DNA from: an uncultured Polaribacter sp.
GTDB taxonomy: Bacteria > Bacteroidota > Bacteroidia > Flavobacteriales > Flavobacteriaceae
Length of the DNA: 64,000 nt
Assembly: GCF_947503875.1 (NCBI RefSeq)
Contig: NZ_CANNFH010000002.1
Location: forward strand, 186,001-250,000
Direction: 5' to 3'
The notes beneath the pieces were generated by a model, which was not told the origin of the DNA, made no database searches, and saw nothing but the letters and a program-made list of their open reading frames with translations. The translations under genes and the position numbers were made by a program. This document shows, in pieces, positions 59,923-64,000 of the stretch (within the stretch, counting starts at the first letter, position 1; the number at the start of each line of letters is the position of its first letter).

Positions 59923-61506
59923 CTATGCTAAGTCTAAATTATAGAACCCTCCACAATTTTTAGTTCTTTTTTTAGAAAACTGTGTTATTAAATATGCTGT
60001 TGTAATAAGGTTTCTTAGTTCACATAATTCTACAGATAATTCAGAGTTATCATACAAACGTTTGTTGTCTTCGTATAAAACTTTTAATTTTCTTTCTGCC
60101 CTAAGCAAGCGCTCATTAGAACGCACAATACCCACATAATTGGTCATAATAGTTTTTACCTCATTTCTATCGTGAGTAATTAACACTTCTTCCATATTTT
60201 TTAAAACACCATTATCATTCCAAACAGGTATGTTTTTAGGGAATTTTGCATTTTTGTATTTTTTAGAAATATGTTTAAATGCTTTATGTGCATACACTAA
60301 ACCTTCTAATAAAGAGTTAGAAGCAAGTCTATTACCACCATGTAAACCCGTTTTAGTTACTTCGCCACAGGCGTACAAATTTTTAATAGAAGTTTTTGCT
60401 TTTTTATTAACTGCAACACCGCCACAAATGTAATGAGATGCTGGTACTACAGGAATATAATCTGTACAAACATTAATATTTAAAGAGGCACATTTTTGAG
60501 TTATGTTTGGAAAATGTTCTTTAAACTTATCCATATCTAGCATTGTGCAATCTAAATATACATGAGGTTTGCCACTTTTTTTTAGTTCGTTATCTATGGC
60601 TCTAGCCACAATATCTCTAGAGGCCAATTCTTCTCGTTCATCATATTTATGTATAAACGGTTTGCCATAAAAATCTTTTAATTTGGCACCAAAACCTCTT
60701 ACAGCTTCAGAAATTAAAAAAGCAGGGTATTCTCCTGGATTGTATAATGCAGTGGGATGAAATTGGATAAATTCCATTTCAGAAATTTCTGCTTTTGCAC
60801 GGTATGCAATTCCTACTCCATCGCCTGTTGCAATTTCTGGGTTGGTTGTAGTTTGATAAACTTGTCCATTTCCGCCAGAGGCAAGTAAGGTAAATTTACT
60901 TACAAATGTTTTTACTTGATTGTTTTTTTTATCTAAAACATAAGCACCATAGCAAGAAACTTTACTATTTCTTTTAATTGGTTTTTGCTTTACTTGATGT
61001 TCTGTAATTAAATCTATTGCAAAATGGTGCGTTAAAAAATCTATATTAGGTAAGGCATTTACTTGTGCCAATAAAGCACGCTCTATTTCTGCACCAGTAA
61101 TATCTGTATGATGTAAAATTCTGTTTTGTGAGTGGCCACCTTCTTTACCTAAATCATAATTACCTTGCTCATTTTTATCAAATTCTGTACCCCAATCTAT
61201 TAATTCTTGAAGTCTTTTAGGAGCATTTTCAATAACCATTCTAACCACACTCTCGTCGCACAAACCATCACCAGCAATTAAAGTATCTTGTATGTGCTGC
61301 TCAAAACTATCTAAAGTTTGGTTGTATACAGTAGCAATGCCACCTTGTGCATATTTGGTGTTAGATTCGCTTTGCGTGTCTTTTGTAACAATAGTAACTT
61401 TTGCATTTTTGTGTTTTGTTGCTATTTTTAGCGCGAAAGTAAGGCCAGAAACCCCAGAACCAATTACTAAAAAATCTGTTGTAATTTTATTTTTGTTACT
61501 AAACAT
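59923..61506 (-). CDS. nadB: L-aspartate oxidase
   Basis: 527 residues. A flavoprotein that oxidises aspartate to iminoaspartate in NAD synthesis. The FAD fingerprint LVIGSGVSGLTFALKIA opens the protein; later landmarks are TKYAQGGIATVY, EGGHSQNRILH, FIQFHPTALY and a GLHGGNRLASNSLLEGL loop. The C-terminal helical domain is complete. It follows nadA by 5 bp, so the two enzymes that make quinolinate are made together. Confidence 0.97.
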   Translation of the reverse strand: MFSNKNKITTDFLVIGSGVSGLTFALKIATKHKNAKVTIVTKDTQSESNTKYAQGGIATVYNQTLDSFEQHIQDTLIAGDGLCDESVVRMVIENAPKRLQELIDWGTEFDKNEQGNYDLGKEGGHSQNRILHHTDITGAEIERALLAQVNALPNIDFLTHHFAIDLITEHQVKQKPIKRNSKVSCYGAYVLDKKNNQVKTFVSKFTLLASGGNGQVYQTTTNPEIATGDGVGIAYRAKAEISEMEFIQFHPTALYNPGEYPAFLISEAVRGFGAKLKDFYGKPFIHKYDEREELASRDIVARAIDNELKKSGKPHVYLDCTMLDMDKFKEHFPNITQKCASLNINVCTDYIPVVPASHYICGGVAVNKKAKTSIKNLYACGEVTKTGLHGGNRLASNSLLEGLVYAHKAFKHISKKYKNAKFPKNIPVWNDNGVLKNMEEVLITHDRNEVKTIMTNYVGIVRSNERLLRAERKLKVLYEDNKRLYDNSELSVELCELRNLITTAYLITQFSKKRTKNCGGFYNLDLA

Positions 61507-61511
61507 GTATT

Positions 61512-62507
61512 TTATTTAGAAAGCGCTAACATTCTTTGTATTGGAATAATTGCTTTTTTAGACAACTCTTCTGCTACCTCTATATTTGGTAATTCGTGTT
61601 GCAAACACAGGTACAACTTTTTCATTGTGTTCATTTTCATATAAGCACACTCGCTACAAGCGCAAGTATTGTTTTCTTTAGCAGGTGCAGGTATAATTTC
61701 TTTATCTGGATTTTCTTGAGACATTTGAAATAAAATACCAGCTTCTGTAGCTACAATAAACTTTTTGTTTTTGCTGTTTTTTACATGATTTAACAAACCA
61801 GAAGTAGATCCAATATATTTAGCAACTTTTAGCAAGTGTGCCTCAGATTCGGGATGCGCTATAATTTCTGCATCTGGATTTTCTTTGTATAAATCTATTA
61901 ATTTTTCCATAGAAAAAGCTTCATGTACCATGCAAGCACCATCCCAAAGTAACATTTCTCTGCCTGTTTCTTTGTTTAAATAATCTCCTAAATTTCTATC
62001 GGGTGCAAAAATTATAGGTTGTTCTTTTGGTATAGACTCTATAATTTTTTTTGCGTTAGAAGAGGTACAAACATAATCGCTTAAAGCTTTAATTTCTGCA
62101 GAGCAGTTAATATAAGTAACTACTAAATGTTCTGGATGCTTCTTTTTAAAGGCAGCAAAATCTTCTGGTGGGCAAGAATCTGCCAAAGAACAACCTGCTA
62201 GCAAATCTGGTAATAAGACTTTTTTAGTAGGATTTAAAATTTTAGCTGTTTCTGCCATAAAATGCACGCCTGCAAACACTATAATATCTGCATCTGTTTT
62301 AGCCGCTTGTTGTGCTAATGCCAAACTATCTCCAACAAAATCTGCAATTTGTTGAATGGCATCAATTTGATAATAATGTGCCAAAATAACTGCATTTTTT
62401 TCTTTTTTAAGCTTTAGAATTTCTTCTACATAATCTATGTTAGGTGTTTCTATATCTAAAAACCCTTTTTCACTAAGATTTTTCTTTGCAACCACTAAAG
62501 TATCCAT
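61512..62507 (-). CDS. nadA: Quinolinate synthase
   Basis: 331 residues. It condenses iminoaspartate with dihydroxyacetone phosphate on a 4Fe-4S cluster. Key segments are [38 protein letters not shown], a central cysteine in [20 protein letters not shown] and the C-terminal [17 protein letters not shown]; these supply the cluster cysteines. First gene of the nadA-nadB transcript, with a -7 box 28 bp upstream and an inverted repeat farther up. nadC is not in the window. Confidence 0.97.
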   Translation of the reverse strand: MDTLVVAKKNLSEKGFLDIETPNIDYVEEILKLKKEKNAVILAHYYQIDAIQQIADFVGDSLALAQQAAKTDADIIVFAGVHFMAETAKILNPTKKVLLPDLLAGCSLADSCPPEDFAAFKKKHPEHLVVTYINCSAEIKALSDYVCTSSNAKKIIESIPKEQPIIFAPDRNLGDYLNKETGREMLLWDGACMVHEAFSMEKLIDLYKENPDAEIIAHPESEAHLLKVAKYIGSTSGLLNHVKNSKNKKFIVATEAGILFQMSQENPDKEIIPAPAKENNTCACSECAYMKMNTMKKLYLCLQHELPNIEVAEELSKKAIIPIQRMLALSK

Positions 62508-62534
62508 AAAATTTCTTTATTTTTAACTGGTTTG

Positions 62535-62542
62535 CAAATATA
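62535..62542 (-). promoter_or_regulatory. -7 element TATATTTG of nadA-nadB
   Basis: Exact TAnnTTTG on the minus strand, followed by CA, 28 bp before the nadA ATG. Confidence 0.55.
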
Positions 62543-62567
62543 ACTGCATTTTTGTGGGTAATAAAAT

Positions 62568-62581
62568 GAATGCAAGCATTC
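62568..62581. promoter_or_regulatory. Inverted repeat GAATGC-AA-GCATTC upstream of nadA
   Basis: A perfect 6-bp-armed palindrome whose centre (62574.5) is 32.5 bp upstream of the nadA -7 box and 28 bp before the divergent TPMT-family gene start. The position suits a regulator of either gene; NAD-responsive repression is one option. Confidence 0.4.
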
Positions 62582-62602
62582 TGTAGCAATAAAAGCTAAT
62601 AT

Positions 62603-63187
62603 ATGTTAATTTTAAATAAAGATTTTTGGGAAAAGAAGTATCAAACCAATAAAATTGGATGGGATTTGGGTATGGTGTCTCCACCTTTAAAAGCATATTT
62701 TGATCAACTTGAGAACAAAGATTTAAAAATTCTAATTCCTGGTGGTGGTAATTCTTATGAAGCAGAGTATTTATTTAACAAAGGATTTAAAAATGTTTAT
62801 GTTGTGGATTTGGCAAAAAGTGCGCTTAAAAACATAAAGAATAGAGTTGCTAACTTCCCTAAATCACAACTGCTATTAGGAGATTTTTTTGAGTTAGAAC
62901 AAAAGTTTGATTTGGTAATTGAGCAAACTTTTTTTTGTGCCATTCAACCAAATCTTAGACAAAAGTATGCTGAAAAAATGCACAGTATTTTAAATGATGA
63001 TGGAAAGTTAGTAGGCTTACTTTTTAATGCAAAATTAAACGAAGATCATCCACCTTTTGGTGGAAGTAAGGAAGAATACATAACTTATTTTGAAAAGCAG
63101 TTTATTACAGAAAAAATGGAGCTAGCCTATAATTCTTATGAAAACAGAAAAGGAATGGAACTTTTTGTTAAAATGCGTGTAAAATAA
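62603..63187 (+). CDS. TPMT-family SAM-dependent methyltransferase
   Basis: 194 residues. DFWEKKYQTNKIGWDLG is the thiopurine S-methyltransferase (TPMT) family opening; the SAM-binding motif is ILIPGGGNSYEAEYLF, followed by VYVVDLAKSAL and the FDLVIEQTFFCAI motif. Bacterial members methylate selenium, tellurium or sulfur species, or thiols; the substrate here is not readable. It is divergent from nadA and not part of a visible operon. Confidence 0.87.
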   Translation: MLILNKDFWEKKYQTNKIGWDLGMVSPPLKAYFDQLENKDLKILIPGGGNSYEAEYLFNKGFKNVYVVDLAKSALKNIKNRVANFPKSQLLLGDFFELEQKFDLVIEQTFFCAIQPNLRQKYAEKMHSILNDDGKLVGLLFNAKLNEDHPPFGGSKEEYITYFEKQFITEKMELAYNSYENRKGMELFVKMRVK

Positions 63188-63229
63188 ATATTTATCTTTA
63201 TTTATTCTAAATAAACAATTATATTTGCA

Positions 63230-63237
63230 GTATAAAT
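63230..63237 (+). promoter_or_regulatory. -7 element TATATTTG before the cysteine-rich miniprotein
   Basis: Exact TAnnTTTG followed by CAG, 8 bp before the ATG at 63245, arguing that the small ORF is transcribed. Confidence 0.5.
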
Positions 63238-63244
63238 TAGCGAA

Positions 63245-63439
63245 ATGATTGTTTTTTATAAGCCAAACTCCGTTAAAACTACAATACCTAAAGTAGTTGC
63301 TGCCACAAGATTGATAGATTGTGATACGTCTTGTGCCACCAATTGCATAAAACCAAAAAGCAAGTGTTGTAATAAATACAAAAAGAAAGGTATTAATTGT
63401 AAACGATGCCCTAAAATAGTATTTCAAAAGGCTTCTTAA
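63245..63439 (+). CDS. Cysteine-rich miniprotein (64 aa), unknown
   Basis: 64 residues, basic (many Lys), with eight cysteines between residues 26 and 55: CDTSCATNC, KCCNKY and NCKRC. The spacing suggests binding of a metal (zinc or copper) or an Fe-S cluster. No signal or membrane segment is seen, so it is probably cytosolic. The promoter box at 63230-63237 and position between complete genes support expression. The reverse-strand frame overlapping it (63122-63427) lacks a promoter and looks like a shadow. Confidence 0.68.
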   Translation: MIVFYKPNSVKTTIPKVVAATRLIDCDTSCATNCIKPKSKCCNKYKKKGINCKRCPKIVFQKAS

Positions 63440-63478
63440 TCAGCTGCAACTTTCTTAAATAAAATAGCAATCAATTTT

Positions 63479-64000
63479 TTATTTAAAAGCGTTTAAACCT
63501 GTTATGTCTAATCCTGTAATTAGTAAATGAATATCGTGCGTTCCTTCATAAGTAACTACACTTTCTAAATTCATCATGTGACGCATAATAGAGTATTCTC
63601 CAGAAATTCCCATTCCGCCTAATATTTGTCTTGCTTCTCTGGCAATTTTAATGGCCATTTCTACATTGTTTCTTTTCGCCATAGAAATTTGAGCAGAGGT
63701 TGCTTTATCTTCATTTTTTAATGTACCTAATCGCCAAGCTAATAATTGTGCTTTGGTAATTTCTGTAATCATTTCTGCTAATTTTTTTTGCTGCAATTGA
63801 AACTGCGCAATAGGTTTGCCAAATTGTAAACGTTCTTTAGCATATTTTAAAGCAGTGTCATAACAATCCATTGCAGCGCCTATTGCGCCCCAAGCAATGC
63901 CATATCTGGCAGAATCTAAACAACCCAAGGGTGCACTTAAGCCAGATTTATTTGGTAATAAATTTTCTTTAGGTATTCTCACGTTATCAAAAATAAGTTC
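63479..64000 (-). CDS. Acyl-CoA dehydrogenase, glutaryl-CoA-dehydrogenase-like (5' part outside window)
   Basis: The C-terminal ~173 residues are present and the frame is open to the right edge (ELIFDNVRIPKENLLP). GRYGIAWGAIGA-like helix RYGIAWGAIGAAMDCYDTA, LQFGKPIAQFQLQQKKLAEM, MAKRNNVEMAIKIAREARQ, ILGGMGISGEYSIMRH and the catalytic-base segment VTYEGTHDIH are typical of glutaryl-CoA dehydrogenase (GcdH). It is an FAD enzyme of lysine/tryptophan breakdown, converting glutaryl-CoA to crotonyl-CoA. The stop TAA is at 63479. The apparent internal GTG start at 63982 is not the true start. Confidence 0.9.
   Translation of the reverse strand, partial: ELIFDNVRIPKENLLPNKSGLSAPLGCLDSARYGIAWGAIGAAMDCYDTALKYAKERLQFGKPIAQFQLQQKKLAEMITEITKAQLLAWRLGTLKNEDKATSAQISMAKRNNVEMAIKIAREARQILGGMGISGEYSIMRHMMNLESVVTYEGTHDIHLLITGLDITGLNAFK

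Noticed and set aside
63122-63427. Minus-strand ORF (101 aa) over the cysteine-rich miniprotein
   Set aside because: It overlaps the 3' end of the methyltransferase gene, has an aromatic/low-complexity composition and no promoter; the plus-strand miniprotein has a -7 box.
63982-64000. GTG start of a short acyl-CoA dehydrogenase at 63982
   Set aside because: The frame stays open and protein-like (ELIFDN) to the window edge, so the gene simply continues beyond it.

Overview
The window is AT-rich chromosomal DNA of a marine-type Flavobacteriaceae bacterium (Bacteroidota; a Polaribacter/Tenacibaculum-like relative is my inference). Supporting signs are a PorP/SprF gliding and type IX secretion protein, fused CcoN-CcoO oxidase, a DUF6089-UppS-BamA-OmpH-OmpH envelope operon, mevalonate-pathway genes, a Rho with a long disordered insert, and repeated TAnnTTTG -7 promoter elements with almost no Shine-Dalgarno sequences. 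It reads as ordinary core genome: there is no phage, transposase, CRISPR array, restriction system or integrase.

Layout. 1-7.2 kb: end of an amidase-like gene, an RNA 2'-O-methyltransferase, a TamL-like Omp85 lipoprotein, fbaA, accD and two small paralogous barrels. 7.2-12.6 kb (minus): a 1126-residue surface protein, ogt, a membrane protein and tatD. 12.7-14.7 kb: DEAD-box helicase and an unknown protein. 14.7-25.9 kb: an oxygen-respiration block, with an FNR-like regulator divergent from ccoI-hemN, then ccoS-ccoNO-ccoQ-ccoP-ccoG-ccoH and a SafE/DsbD2-like membrane protein. Near-identical TGA-N6-TCA operators lie at the same distance from both promoters. 26-35 kb: sprF, murI, the DUF6089-uppS-bamA-ompH-ompH operon, nadK and a CBS protein. 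35.1-41.7 kb: pdxJ, two 8-bp tandem arrays, an alpha/beta hydrolase, thiN, mvaD, mevalonate kinase, a UbiA prenyltransferase and an RsuA/RluB-type pseudouridine synthase. 41.8 kb: tRNA-Phe.

42-49.6 kb: coaX, a barrel protein, a TPR protein, lptC, a CorC/HlyC protein and a PpiD-like foldase. 50.2-52.5 kb: rho and a DUF4293 protein. 52.7-56.1 kb: a probably self-contained signalling locus with a NarL/LuxR-type response regulator, a lipoprotein made of two 71-residue repeats, and a TPR sensor kinase, preceded by two direct copies of an 18-bp near-palindrome. 56-64 kb: metallophosphoesterase, truA, an ABC exporter, a second Crp-family regulator, nadB-nadA, a TPMT-family methyltransferase, a cysteine-rich miniprotein and the C-terminal part of a glutaryl-CoA dehydrogenase-like gene.

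Most promising for follow-up: the predicted FNR-type regulon with matched operator geometry, the response regulator/repeat lipoprotein/kinase locus with its twin operator, the octamer array ending 5 bp before a start codon, and AccD without its zinc-ribbon cysteines. All functional calls come from reading motifs and gene order; no database search was run.
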